Part shown: positions 42,754 to 52,128 of the stretch, piece by piece
How positions within the stretch are numbered: position 1 is the first letter of the stretch
Layout: every line of letters begins with the position of its first letter
Assembly (NCBI RefSeq): GCF_027920745.1
Contig: NZ_JAQIBB010000090.1
Location: forward strand, 1 to 64,000
Direction: 5' to 3'
DNA: 64,000 nucleotides
From: Gallibacterium faecale
GTDB taxonomy: Bacteria; Pseudomonadota; Gammaproteobacteria; Enterobacterales; Pasteurellaceae
Notes under the pieces: model-generated
Told to the model about the DNA's origin: nothing
What the model saw: the letters and a program-made list of their open reading frames with translations, nothing else
The model's database searches: none
Translations under genes and position numbers: made by a program

Positions 42754-44007
42754 ATGAGTCAGAAACGCCCTTCTTTACTTGGTGGAGCCATGATTATTGC
42801 CGGTACTGCCATTGGTGCTGGTATGTTTGCCAATCCGACCGCAACCGCTGGATTATGGTTTGTTGGTTCCATTTTGGCACTAATCTATACCTGGTTTTGT
42901 ATGACGACATCTGGCTTAATGATTCTTGAAGCAAACCTACACTATCCAACAGGTGCAAGTTTTAGCACAATCGTGAAAGATTTATTAGGTAATACTGCCA
43001 ATGTGATCAACAGTCTTTCCTTGGCATTTGTACTCTATATCCTCACTTATGCTTATATTACATCTGGCGGTGGAATTACTGAAAATCTCCTCAATCAGGT
43101 CTTAACCACAGATAGTCATGCCGTTGAGTTAGGTAGAAGTTACGGCTCCTTAATCTTCTGTTTAGTATTAGCTGCTTTCGTTTGGTTTTCGACAAAAGCC
43201 GTTGATCGCTTTACTACGGTATTAATTGCAGGAATGGTAATCGCTTTTTTCCTTTCGACAACAGGTTTACTCACTTCCGTAAAAACAGAGGTACTCTTTA
43301 ATACCATTGCTCAAGGCGAACAAAGTTATCTTCCTTATTTACTCGCCGCTCTGCCTGTTTGTTTAGTCTCGTTTGGCTTCCACGGCAATGTACCTAGTTT
43401 AGTAAAATATTACAATCGTGATGGTAAACGTGTCGAAAAATCAATTATTTTAGGCACTTTAATTGCGCTAGCCATTTATATCTTATGGCAGTTAGCCATT
43501 CAGGGAAATTTGCCACGCAGTGAATTTGCCCCAGTTATTGCTAAAGATGGTGATATTGCGGCTTTATTGGGTGCATTAAGTAAATATATTCAAACCGAAT
43601 ATATGGCAGTGATTTTGAATTTCTTTGCTTATATGGCAATTGCAAGTTCATTCTTAGGGGTAACATTAGGTTTATTTGACTATATTGCTGATCTTTGTAA
43701 ATTTGATGACAGCATTATGGGAAGAACAAAAACAACCTTAATTACTTTCTTACCACCACTCTTACTTAGCCTACAATTTCCATTCGGTTTTGTAATTGCA
43801 ATTGGTTATGCTGGTTTAGCGGCGACTATCTGGGCAGCCATTGTACCTGCCTTATTAGCCAAAGCTTGTCGTAAGCGTTTCCCTGAGCAAAGCTATACAG
43901 TTTTTGGTGGTAACTTTATGATTTATTTCATCATCTTATTTGGTGTATTAAATATTGTTGCTCAATTAGCTGCACGTTATGGTTTTCTCCCCGTATTTAC
44001 AGGTTAA
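42754..44007 (+). CDS. tyrP: Tyrosine-specific transport protein TyrP (HAAAP family)
   Basis: This aromatic amino acid/proton symporter of 417 residues has 11 predicted membrane segments. It starts with the HAAAP signature LLGGAMIIAGTAIGAGMFANP, and PVCLVSFGFHGNVPSLVKYY is a family block near residue 205. An in-frame ATG at 42709 lies before the TATAAT element, so the ATG at 42754 is the start. Specificity for tyrosine rather than tryptophan is inferred from resemblance to the TyrP branch and is less certain. It is followed two bases later by a methyltransferase gene. Confidence 0.85.
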   Translation: MSQKRPSLLGGAMIIAGTAIGAGMFANPTATAGLWFVGSILALIYTWFCMTTSGLMILEANLHYPTGASFSTIVKDLLGNTANVINSLSLAFVLYILTYAYITSGGGITENLLNQVLTTDSHAVELGRSYGSLIFCLVLAAFVWFSTKAVDRFTTVLIAGMVIAFFLSTTGLLTSVKTEVLFNTIAQGEQSYLPYLLAALPVCLVSFGFHGNVPSLVKYYNRDGKRVEKSIILGTLIALAIYILWQLAIQGNLPRSEFAPVIAKDGDIAALLGALSKYIQTEYMAVILNFFAYMAIASSFLGVTLGLFDYIADLCKFDDSIMGRTKTTLITFLPPLLLSLQFPFGFVIAIGYAGLAATIWAAIVPALLAKACRKRFPEQSYTVFGGNFMIYFIILFGVLNIVAQLAARYGFLPVFTG

Positions 44008-44009
44008 TT

Positions 44010-44768
44010 ATGCAAAAAAGCGTTTATGATCAAGAGGAATTTTTCCAGCTCTATCAAAAATTAAGAACTAATCCAATCAGTTTGAATGAAATTGTCGAAA
44101 AGCCAACAATGTTCCGTCTTGTTGGCAATCTACAACATAAACGTGTTTTGGATTTAGGTTGTGGTACAGGTGTCCATCTTCAATATTATTTACAACAAGG
44201 TGCAAGCTATGCAGTAGGTATTGATCTCTCCGAAAAAATGATTGCACAAGCGGAGAAAAACCTACAACAAATAGGATTTAATCGGCAACATTATCAATGC
44301 TATACCCTAGCAATGGAACAATTAGCCCAGTGTCCTGACAATCAGTTTGATCTTGTAACCAGTTCTTTTGCTTTTCACTATATTGAAGACTTTCCTGCAT
44401 TATTGACACAAATCGCAGCAAAATTAACTAATAATGGACAACTTATTTTTTCTCAGGAGCATCCGATTGTAACTTGTTATCAAGGTGGTGAACGTTGGGA
44501 GAAAGATCAGAATAAACAACAAATTGCGTATCGTCTAAACTATTATCGAGATGAAGGATTACGCCAACGAAATTGGTTTCAGCAACCATTTAAAACTTAT
44601 CATCGTAAATTGGCAACCATTATTAATGCTTTGATCCAAGCTGGTTTTGCAATTCAGCAAATTGAAGAACCTATGTTGGCAGATCAACCAGAATGGCATA
44701 ATGAATTTAAAGATTTACAACATCGACCTGTATTATTATTTATCAAAGCACAAAAAATAGCCAAATAA
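44010..44768 (+). CDS. Class I SAM-dependent methyltransferase
   Basis: This 252-residue protein has the Rossmann methyltransferase motif I VLDLGCGTGVHLQYYL near residue 46, motif II GIDLSEKMI and motif IV FDLVTSSFAFHYI. The substrate is unknown; resemblance is to the Methyltransf_11/UbiE-like small-molecule group. It begins two bases after tyrP, so it is translated from the same mRNA. Confidence 0.85.
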   Translation: MQKSVYDQEEFFQLYQKLRTNPISLNEIVEKPTMFRLVGNLQHKRVLDLGCGTGVHLQYYLQQGASYAVGIDLSEKMIAQAEKNLQQIGFNRQHYQCYTLAMEQLAQCPDNQFDLVTSSFAFHYIEDFPALLTQIAAKLTNNGQLIFSQEHPIVTCYQGGERWEKDQNKQQIAYRLNYYRDEGLRQRNWFQQPFKTYHRKLATIINALIQAGFAIQQIEEPMLADQPEWHNEFKDLQHRPVLLFIKAQKIAK

Positions 44769-44809
44769 AGGGGATTAAGAAAAGACATAAAAATCATCAA
44801 GAAAAATAC

Positions 44810-44838
44810 TTGCATAAATCTAAAAAATCGCATAGTTT
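44810..44838 (+). promoter_or_regulatory. Promoter of the his leader
   Basis: TTGCAT (44810-44815), 17-base spacer, TAGTTT (44833-44838). It lies about 38 bases before the hisL start codon. Confidence 0.5.
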
Positions 44839-44875
44839 AAACAGCGTTGCTTTTTAGTTAGGAATTAAAAGTTTT

Positions 44876-44923
44876 ATGTTATTTGTTCGTATCTCTCATC
44901 ATCATCACCATTCAACTGAATAA
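44876..44923 (+). CDS. hisL: His operon leader peptide HisL
   Basis: The 15-codon frame MLFVRISHHHHHSTE has five consecutive histidine codons and a GGA-type ribosome-binding site (TTAGGAATT). It precedes a terminator and the hisG gene. When charged histidyl-tRNA is scarce, the ribosome would stall at the His codons and prevent terminator formation, the classical attenuation logic. The gene is too short to appear as a normal ORF. Confidence 0.92.
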   Translation: MLFVRISHHHHHSTE

Positions 44924-44987
44924 TCTTTCAGGCGTTTGGTGCTGCTTGGAAGATAAAAAACTTCCGAGAGTACGAAAACTCAGTTAT

Positions 44988-45020
44988 ACCCTTCGGAAGT
45001 CCTCCGAAGGGTTTTTTATT
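44988..45020 (+). terminator. His attenuator (rho-independent)
   Basis: ACCCTTCGGA-AGTCC-TCCGAAGGGT is a perfect 10-bp stem followed by TTTTTTATTTTT, 65 bases after hisL and 34 before hisG. Part of the competing antiterminator is probably formed with the CTTCCGAGAG segment near 44961. Confidence 0.92.
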
Positions 45021-45053
45021 TTTAAGCATTTACAGAAAAGAAGGAAATACACA

Positions 45054-45953
45054 ATGTCAGACAAAACTCGTTTACGTATTGCAATGCAAAAATCTGGTCG
45101 TCTTAGTAAAGATTCCCAAGAACTCCTTAAACAATGCGGTGTAAAAATTAATTTAAATGAACAACGTTTAATTGCCTACGCAGAAAATCTTCCCATTGAT
45201 ATCTTACGTGTTCGGGATGACGATATTCCCGGTTTAGTATTTGATGGTGTCGTTGATCTCGGGATCATTGGGGAAAACGTATTAGAAGAAGAAGAGCTTA
45301 GACGCAAAGCCAGCGGAGAAGAAGCAAACTATAAAATGCTGACTCGTTTAGATTTTGGTGGTTGCCGTTTATCCATTGCAGTTCCACAAGATGCCGAATA
45401 TACCGGTCCAGAGTCATTAAATAATATGCGTATTGCTACCTCTTACCCGCAATTATTAAAACGTTTTATGAGCGAGCGTGGCTTAAAATTTAAAAGCTGT
45501 CTATTAAATGGATCGGTTGAGGTTGCACCTCGTGCTGGCTTAGCCGATGCGATCTGTGATCTGGTTTCTACTGGAGCAACATTAGAAGCTAATGGATTGC
45601 GTGAAGTTGATGTCATTTATCGTTCAAAATCTTGCCTTATCCAACAAAATAATCCTCTAGATCCAGCAAAACAACAATTAATTGATAAATTACTCACACG
45701 TATTCAAGGGGTAATGCAAGCAAGAGAATCTAAATACATTATGTTACACGCACCAAAAAGCAAACTAAAAGAAGTCATTGCATTATTACCAGGAGTTGAA
45801 GATCCAACCATTCTACCGTTAGCAAATGAAGATGCGCGTGTCGCATTACATATGGTTAGCCAAGAAAATCTGTTCTGGGAAACAATGGAACAATTAAAAG
45901 CGATCGGTGCAAGCTCAATTCTTGTCTTACCAATTGAAAAAATGATGAACTAA
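45054..45953 (+). CDS. hisG: ATP phosphoribosyltransferase HisG (long form)
   Basis: This is the first enzyme of histidine synthesis. The 299-residue long form has its own C-terminal regulatory domain (about 225-299), so no separate HisZ is needed. RLRIAMQKSGRLSKDSQ opens the protein, and DAICDLVSTGATLEANGLREV is the family signature near 165. An upstream in-frame ATG at 44883 lies within the attenuator region and is rejected. It is regulated by the HisL attenuator and is followed after 11 bases by hisD. Confidence 0.96.
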   Translation: MSDKTRLRIAMQKSGRLSKDSQELLKQCGVKINLNEQRLIAYAENLPIDILRVRDDDIPGLVFDGVVDLGIIGENVLEEEELRRKASGEEANYKMLTRLDFGGCRLSIAVPQDAEYTGPESLNNMRIATSYPQLLKRFMSERGLKFKSCLLNGSVEVAPRAGLADAICDLVSTGATLEANGLREVDVIYRSKSCLIQQNNPLDPAKQQLIDKLLTRIQGVMQARESKYIMLHAPKSKLKEVIALLPGVEDPTILPLANEDARVALHMVSQENLFWETMEQLKAIGASSILVLPIEKMMN

Positions 45954-45964
45954 AGGAATCTCAT

Positions 45965-47251
45965 ATGAAAACGCTTATTTGGAATGATCTCGATCAACAA
46001 CAACGTCAACAAGCAATGCAACGCCCTGCTATTGGCAGCTCAAAAACAATCCAAGCTGCGGTTGATGAAATTCGTGAATTAGTCCTAACAAAAGGTGATC
46101 AAGCATTGTTTGAACTTAACCAACGCTTTGATAAAGTCGAATTGACCGCATTAAAAGTTTCGCCTGAACAAATTGCTGCCGCTAGTGCTAGAATTCCAGC
46201 TGAATTAAAACAAGCTATTCAAACTGCACAACAAAATATTGCCAGATTCCATCAAGCTCAAAAGCCACAACCAGTAGATATTGAAACGCAACCAGGTGTA
46301 CGTTGCCAAGTATTAACTCGTCCAATTAATAAAGTAGGGCTATATATTCCTGGTGGTTCTGCACCATTATTTTCAACTGTGTTAATGCTCGCAACGCCAG
46401 CAAAAATTGCAGGTTGCCAACAAATTATCCTTTGTTCTCCACCACCTATTGCGGATGAAATTTTATATGCCGCTTCACTTTGTGGTGTAGAAACCATCTA
46501 TCAAGTAGGTGGGGCACAAGCTGTAATGGCAATGGCATTTGGTACAGAGTCTATTGCTAAAGTGGATAAAATTTTTGGTCCCGGTAATGCTTTTGTTACC
46601 GAAGCAAAACGTCAAGTTAGCCAAGATCCAAATGGTGCTGCGATTGATATGCAAGCTGGTCCATCTGAAGTACTGGTAATTGCAGATCAATTTGCTAATC
46701 CACAATTTGTTGCCGCAGACTTACTTTCTCAAGCTGAACACGGTGCAGATTCTCAAGTTATTTTGGTTACGCCAAGCAAACAACTCGCTCAAGCAACAGA
46801 AGCAGCTATTGCACAACAATTAACTCAATTACCTCGTGCCGAAACTGCTGAAAAAGCACTTTCTCATAGTCGTATTATCATTGCTGAAGATTTACAACAA
46901 TGTGTAGAAATTAGTAATGATTATGCACCTGAACACTTAATTGTGCAGGTTCAGCAAGCACGCGAATTATTACCTTATTTAGATAATGCTGGTTCTATTT
47001 TCTTAGGCGCTTATTCACCAGAAAGTATGGGCGATTATGCTTCTGGGACAAACCACGTCTTACCAACCTATGGATACAGCCGCACCAGTTCTAGCCTTGG
47101 TTTAGCTGACTTTAGTAAACGTATGACAGTACAAGAACTTACTCCGCAAGGATTTTCTGATCTTGCTCGTACAGTTGAATTAATGGCTGAAGCTGAACAA
47201 TTACAAGCCCATAAAAATGCAGTTACTTTGCGTTGTCAGTCGTTAAAGTAA
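45965..47251 (+). CDS. hisD: Histidinol dehydrogenase HisD
   Basis: This enzyme makes histidine from histidinol by two oxidations. It has 428 residues; zinc and catalytic residues lie in QAEHGADSQV near residue 258 and in the acid/base pair of DYAPEHLIV near 323 (Glu-His). It closes the present his transcript; hisC and later genes do not follow, and a convergent gene and terminator come next. Confidence 0.96.
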   Translation: MKTLIWNDLDQQQRQQAMQRPAIGSSKTIQAAVDEIRELVLTKGDQALFELNQRFDKVELTALKVSPEQIAAASARIPAELKQAIQTAQQNIARFHQAQKPQPVDIETQPGVRCQVLTRPINKVGLYIPGGSAPLFSTVLMLATPAKIAGCQQIILCSPPPIADEILYAASLCGVETIYQVGGAQAVMAMAFGTESIAKVDKIFGPGNAFVTEAKRQVSQDPNGAAIDMQAGPSEVLVIADQFANPQFVAADLLSQAEHGADSQVILVTPSKQLAQATEAAIAQQLTQLPRAETAEKALSHSRIIIAEDLQQCVEISNDYAPEHLIVQVQQARELLPYLDNAGSIFLGAYSPESMGDYASGTNHVLPTYGYSRTSSSLGLADFSKRMTVQELTPQGFSDLARTVELMAEAEQLQAHKNAVTLRCQSLK

Positions 47252-47271
47252 TTGGTAACTCTATAAGACAA

Positions 47272-47294
47272 GAAGCGGGCAAACTGCCCGCTTC
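47272..47294. terminator. Convergent hairpin between hisD and dppA
   Basis: GAAGCGGGC-AAACT-GCCCGCTTC is a perfect GC-rich 9-bp stem between two converging genes. T runs are weak on both sides, so it may act as a bidirectional or partial terminator. Confidence 0.55.
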
Positions 47295-47313
47295 TCCATA
47301 CTAAATCCCATAA

Positions 47314-48918
47314 TTACTCTACAACATCCACACCATAGAACGCATTATACCCAAATGGACTTTGTGCATAATTACGTACACGTGGACTTAACGGTGTATA
47401 ACTTACTGAGTGAGCCACTGGAATCCAAGGTACGGCTTTATGGAAGATCTCTTGTGCTTGTTCATATAACGGTGTACGCACTTTCTTATCAGATGTCACA
47501 ATCGCCTTAGCTAATAAAGCATCAAAATCCTTGTTACACCAACGTGAATAGTTACTTCCGTTATGTGCATTTTCACAACTTAATAATGGTGATAAGAAGT
47601 TATCTGGATCCCCATTATCCCCAGACCAGCCATAAATTCCTGCAGTAAATTCTCCTGCACGAGTACGCTTAATATAATCACCCCATTCATAGCTGACTAA
47701 TTTCGCTCTAACGCCAATTTTCGCCCAGTCATTTTGTAAAATTTCTGCTGTACGACGTGGATTTGGGTTAGAAGCACGTACCACAGGTTGTACCCAAAGT
47801 TCTGTTTCAAAGCCATTTGGATAACCAGCTTCCGCTAATAATTTTTTCGCTTTTTCTAAATCAAATGGATAATCTTGAATACTATCGTTATAGCTCCAAA
47901 TTGTTGGCGGTAGTGGATTCTTCGCTGCAATACCTGCACCTTGATAAACAGATTCAATAATTGCGGCTTTATCAGCAGCATAATTTAATGCTTGACGCAC
48001 TTTTTCATTATCAAATGGTGCTTTTTCTGTATTAAAGGCAATATAAGCAACGTTTAATCCTGGTTGCGAAACTAATTGTACTTTCGGATCTTTCTTCATT
48101 TTGCCTAAATCTGCAGCATTAGGAAAATCGATCATATCGCATTGACCTTTTTGTAATTTCGCATAACGTGCAGTTGCATCTGGCGTAATACTAAAAATGA
48201 GTGTATCAATCGGTGTTTTACCTTGCCAATAATCTGGGTTAGCTTTATAGCGTAATGCTTGATCTAATTTCGCCCCTGCGAATACAAATGGACCCGTTCC
48301 AATTGGATCGGTATCAATTTTTTCTGGTGTACCTTTACTCATCATTTGATCTGCGTATTCAGCAGAATAAATAGAGAGGAAATCCATTCCTAAGGTTGGC
48401 AAGAATGTTGCATCTTGACGCGTTAGGGTAATTTCTACTGTGTAATCATCTAATTTCTTCACTGATTTCAATAATTGCGGGAATTTCATCGCATTAAAAT
48501 ATGGATAAGTTCCTTTAGAAACATTGTGATAAGGATGATTAGGATCTAACTGACGCATAAATGAGAACACAACATCATCTGCATTAAAATCACGTGTTGG
48601 TTTAAACAGCTTACTTGAATGGAATTTTACTCCTTTACGCAAATGTAAGGTATAAGTTAAACCATCTGCTGAAATATCCCAACTTTCCGCTAAGCCCGGT
48701 TCGATTTCAGTTGAACCACGTTTAAAGTTAATTAAACGGTCATACACTTGCTGTGAGCTGGCATTATAAGAAATTCCATCCATTACCAATGCTGGACTAA
48801 TACCTTGCGGATAACGACTAGTACAGTTAATAAATGTTTTTTCTGCTTGTGCAAAACTTGCTGTACTTAACAACGCTGTAGCAGCTGCACTTAATGCAAA
48901 GACTTGTTTAAACTTCAT
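47314..48918 (-). CDS. dppA: Periplasmic dipeptide-binding protein DppA-like
   Basis: This is the substrate receptor of a peptide ABC transporter (solute-binding family 5, OppA-DppA type). It has 534 residues with a standard signal peptide (about 1-25, ending SFAQA) and no lipobox, unlike the heme-binding lipoprotein HbpA that I recall in H. influenzae. DppA-like blocks include FINCTSRYPQGISPAL and the GLAESWDISADGLTYTLHLRKGVKFH core. No permease or ATPase genes follow, so it must work with subunits encoded elsewhere. It may bind dipeptides or heme. Confidence 0.88.
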   Translation of the reverse strand: MKFKQVFALSAAATALLSTASFAQAEKTFINCTSRYPQGISPALVMDGISYNASSQQVYDRLINFKRGSTEIEPGLAESWDISADGLTYTLHLRKGVKFHSSKLFKPTRDFNADDVVFSFMRQLDPNHPYHNVSKGTYPYFNAMKFPQLLKSVKKLDDYTVEITLTRQDATFLPTLGMDFLSIYSAEYADQMMSKGTPEKIDTDPIGTGPFVFAGAKLDQALRYKANPDYWQGKTPIDTLIFSITPDATARYAKLQKGQCDMIDFPNAADLGKMKKDPKVQLVSQPGLNVAYIAFNTEKAPFDNEKVRQALNYAADKAAIIESVYQGAGIAAKNPLPPTIWSYNDSIQDYPFDLEKAKKLLAEAGYPNGFETELWVQPVVRASNPNPRRTAEILQNDWAKIGVRAKLVSYEWGDYIKRTRAGEFTAGIYGWSGDNGDPDNFLSPLLSCENAHNGSNYSRWCNKDFDALLAKAIVTSDKKVRTPLYEQAQEIFHKAVPWIPVAHSVSYTPLSPRVRNYAQSPFGYNAFYGVDVVE

Positions 48919-49049
48919 TTTGGTTACTCCCCGTAGTCATTAATGATGCGTCCCCACCGGAACACGCACTTATTATTGCGACATAGCTTAGCCAGTTAAT
49001 TTTAAAAATGAAATAACTAGAAGTAGTTCATTATAACTAAATAGCATAA

Positions 49050-50453
49050 CTATTCTGTTGTGTTGCCTTTATGATGCATTGCCTCACCAACATCTGCCCT
49101 TAAACAGATAAATGTCAGCATAGATAACACACCAAAAACAGACAAAGTAAAGAAAGTATTACTAAAACTTTGCAACAACGCATTTTGTGCTGCATGGTGA
49201 TGATATAAATTAAGTACCACCGAAGCAACAGCAATTCCTAAACTTATCCCAATTTGTTGCACAATACTTAATAATGTTGTCCCCGCACTTACCTGATCAT
49301 CCTTTAATTCACTCACCATCAACGTATTCACACTCGAGAATATCATTGAAATACAAGCACCATAGAACATAATAATTAGGATACTAAAAATCAGATTTTG
49401 GCTGTAACCAATTAATCCTAACCCAATGACTGCAAAAGTCAGCAATACACTTGCACTAATTAACGTCCGTTTATAGCCAAACTTAGCCAATAATCGTGTA
49501 ATGATTGGTTTCATAATAATTGAGCTTACTGCTAAAGGAACCATTAACATCCCAGCTTGATCCGCTGGATACCCTAACCCAATTTGCAACATTAATGGTA
49601 ATAAAAATGGTACACCAGAAGCCGATAAACGAATTAACAAATTCCCGATCATACTGAGGGTAAATGTACGATTAAAAAACACTGAAAGCGGGAATAATAC
49701 GTTACGTTTTCCTTTTGCATAGAACACATAACAAGCTAAACAACATAATCCGATTAAAATAAACATTGTTGCTGATTCTCGATCTCTATTGGCTTCACCC
49801 ACGAAATCTAAGCCAAGCGTTGCTAATACGATCCCCCCAGAAAAAAGAATAAAGCCAACACGATCAAAGCTAGTTTGTGCACCAATTAAATTAGGCATAT
49901 AAAAACGGGCAAAGAAAATCCCTAATAAACCGACCGGAATATTAATTAAAAAGATCCAATGCCAAGAAGCATAAGTGACTAACCATCCCCCTAATAACGG
50001 CCCTAAAATAGGTCCTGTCAATCCTGCCATTGCCATTAAATTCCAAGCCGAAAGTAATTCTGTTTTTGGCACCGCTTTAATTAAAGTAAGCCGAGCAACC
50101 GGCATCATCATTGCGCCGCCGATCCCTTGGACAACACGTGATAAAATCAGAATATCTAAACTACCTGATATAGCACAAAAAACCGAGCCTAGTACAAAAA
50201 GTAGAACTGAATAACGAAACACAGTTAAGGTTCCAAAACGATCCGCCAACCAACCACTTAACGGCATAAATAGCGCCACTGTTAAAGCATAACTAATCAC
50301 CGTTAATTGCATATTTAATGGTGATTCATGCAGATCATGGGCAATCATTGGCAATGCCGTATTCAAAATGGTTACATCTAAGGTTTGCATAAAAAATGCA
50401 AATGATGCAATCCAAGCTAAGCCACGGTGTTCTTTACTTAATTCAGAAGCCAT
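49050..50453 (-). CDS. hsrA: DHA2-family multidrug efflux protein, HsrA-like
   Basis: This major-facilitator protein has 467 residues and 14 predicted membrane segments. It has DHA2 motifs FFMQTLDVTILNTALP near residue 20 and GWLADRFGT near 66, and the motif C-like block GLTGPILGPLLGGWLV. The sequence resembles HsrA (YieO) more than MdtD. It starts 5 bases after mobB ends, so they are co-transcribed. The substrate is unknown. Confidence 0.83.
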   Translation of the reverse strand: MASELSKEHRGLAWIASFAFFMQTLDVTILNTALPMIAHDLHESPLNMQLTVISYALTVALFMPLSGWLADRFGTLTVFRYSVLLFVLGSVFCAISGSLDILILSRVVQGIGGAMMMPVARLTLIKAVPKTELLSAWNLMAMAGLTGPILGPLLGGWLVTYASWHWIFLINIPVGLLGIFFARFYMPNLIGAQTSFDRVGFILFSGGIVLATLGLDFVGEANRDRESATMFILIGLCCLACYVFYAKGKRNVLFPLSVFFNRTFTLSMIGNLLIRLSASGVPFLLPLMLQIGLGYPADQAGMLMVPLAVSSIIMKPIITRLLAKFGYKRTLISASVLLTFAVIGLGLIGYSQNLIFSILIIMFYGACISMIFSSVNTLMVSELKDDQVSAGTTLLSIVQQIGISLGIAVASVVLNLYHHHAAQNALLQSFSNTFFTLSVFGVLSMLTFICLRADVGEAMHHKGNTTE

Positions 50454-50458
50454 ATTTA

Positions 50459-50965
50459 TTATTTTTCCTGTAAATGGCGATAAAATTTCACAATAAAATC
50501 AGCAATTTGCTGTGGTTGGTTAATATCAAGTATTGGTAATGAAATTGATGGTAATGTGTAATCTAAAGCTAAGCCAATAATGTGCTGATCAAATTCAGGT
50601 AACGCTTTATCTAGCTCTTTACGATGCAACATAATTTTAGCGATAGGTTCCTGTTTAAAACCTTCAACTAAAATTAAATCAACCCGTTCTGGATCAAACT
50701 GCTTTGCTAAATAATCCAGTGTTACTGGTTGTTCAGTTTCAGTCATCATTGCCCAGCGTTGATCACAAGTGATAACTACCTGTGCTGCTCCAGCTTCTTT
50801 CATTCGCCAACTATCTTTCCCTGGTTTATCGAATTGCACATTATGGTGAGTATGCTTAATTACCGCTGTACGGACTCCCTGTTCAATTAATAGTGGCAAC
50901 AATTTTTCTAATAAAGTCGTTTTTCCTGTACCACTATATCCAGTAATACCGAGCATTGGGATCAT
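50459..50965 (-). CDS. mobB: Molybdopterin-guanine dinucleotide synthesis adaptor MobB
   Basis: This 168-residue P-loop GTPase assists MobA. Walker A is GYSGTGKTT near residue 9, with TAVIKHTHHNVQFDKPGKDSWR and the LILVEGFK motif typical of MobB. It lies apart from mobA, which is at 15654. The start at 50965 (MIPMLGITG) could alternatively be Met4. Confidence 0.92.
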   Translation of the reverse strand: MIPMLGITGYSGTGKTTLLEKLLPLLIEQGVRTAVIKHTHHNVQFDKPGKDSWRMKEAGAAQVVITCDQRWAMMTETEQPVTLDYLAKQFDPERVDLILVEGFKQEPIAKIMLHRKELDKALPEFDQHIIGLALDYTLPSISLPILDINQPQQIADFIVKFYRHLQEK

Positions 50966-51225
50966 AGATTTCTCCTTTGATAATAGGCGATATCCACTGT
51001 GTAAGTTTGCAATAAAAATAACAAGCTACAACAGTCTATTCATCTTGTCTATGGTTATAAATAAAATAAAACTTATTTTGTATTTTACGAATCGGATACT
51101 TTTCTATCCAAGAAAAGGCAACATATTGGATAAGTCTTAAACTATTGAGATATTAGAGTTTGTGAATATAGCCCTTTATCATCACTGAAAAAGGGCTACG
51201 CTATATATTTATCTAAATCAACACA
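50966..51225. other. Intergenic region between ccmI and mobB
   Basis: This AT-rich stretch probably holds the mobB promoter. It also contains a stem AGCCCTTT-(12-base loop)-AAAGGGCT at 51170-51197 downstream of ccmI on the minus strand; it lacks a T run and is at best a weak terminator. No gene is visible. Confidence 0.45.
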
Positions 51226-52128
51226 CTATTTCTGTGGCTGCTGGCTCTGTTCCTGGCGTTGTAATTCTTGACGTGCATTATCAATACTACGTTCCAATAA
51301 AGCACGTTTTGGATCATCTTTTGGTAATAATTGTAACATCATATTCCAACTGACAATCGCCATTTTAAAATCACCGCGTTGGAAACTATCAAACGCCAAT
51401 AAACCTAATGCATCTGAATTAGTATGATCTTGACGAATGACTTCCGATAACAATGTACGTCCTTTGCTATTATCGTTTTGATCTTGTGAAAACATCAAAA
51501 TTCTTGCATAGGCTAATTTATAGGTCGGATCATTAGGCATTAGCTGATAAGCTCTAGCATAAGCGTCCATCGCTAATTGTGCTTTATCAGTTGCCATTCC
51601 CATTTGTCCTAATAACCACCAGCGTTCTGCATTATTTGGATTCTTTTGCAAATCCTGACGTAATGCCACAATAAATTGTTCTAACTCACTATCGGAAAGG
51701 GGTTTCTTTTGTTCATCTTGCAGACGTTCAAATAATTGAGGCAATTTCTGATATGACTGTTCCAACATATCTTGCATCCGCCATGACCCTACTGCAAAAT
51801 AACTTGCTCCAGCAATCGCCAATAACAATAAAAAAGCAGTTACAAACCAAACTTTGCCAAAATGTTGTTGCGACTCCTGTTGAGGCACAGCATGACTTGG
51901 AATATCGTTTAATAAGGTTTGTTGTAATTCTGTTTTTAATTGTTGTTCATTATCCAATAAGCCTTGTTCTGCAGCTTGTTCGATCTCTTTAATCCGATCG
52001 AAATAAAAAGCTTTATTAAATGAATCTCGTTGCACACTTTTTTGCACATTTACTTTACGTAATAACGGAAAAAAGCAAATTAACGCAATAACTAACGTTA
52101 ATCCTAATGCACTTAACCAAAAACTCAT
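51226..52128 (-). CDS. ccmI: Cytochrome c maturation protein CcmI (TPR domain)
   Basis: This 300-residue membrane-anchored apocytochrome chaperone has two N-terminal membrane segments (about 4-22 and 95-113) and a periplasmic TPR region (about 150-285) with AYARAYQLMPNDPTYKLAYA. It overlaps ccmH by 4 bases and is the last gene of the ccm operon. It corresponds to the C-terminal half of enterobacterial CcmH, present here as a separate gene. Confidence 0.87.
   Translation of the reverse strand: MSFWLSALGLTLVIALICFFPLLRKVNVQKSVQRDSFNKAFYFDRIKEIEQAAEQGLLDNEQQLKTELQQTLLNDIPSHAVPQQESQQHFGKVWFVTAFLLLLAIAGASYFAVGSWRMQDMLEQSYQKLPQLFERLQDEQKKPLSDSELEQFIVALRQDLQKNPNNAERWWLLGQMGMATDKAQLAMDAYARAYQLMPNDPTYKLAYARILMFSQDQNDNSKGRTLLSEVIRQDHTNSDALGLLAFDSFQRGDFKMAIVSWNMMLQLLPKDDPKRALLERSIDNARQELQRQEQSQQPQK

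Noticed and set aside
44883..45053. Long N-terminal extension of hisG
   Set aside because: It reads through the attenuator stem and conflicts with the hisL frame and with normal HisG length.
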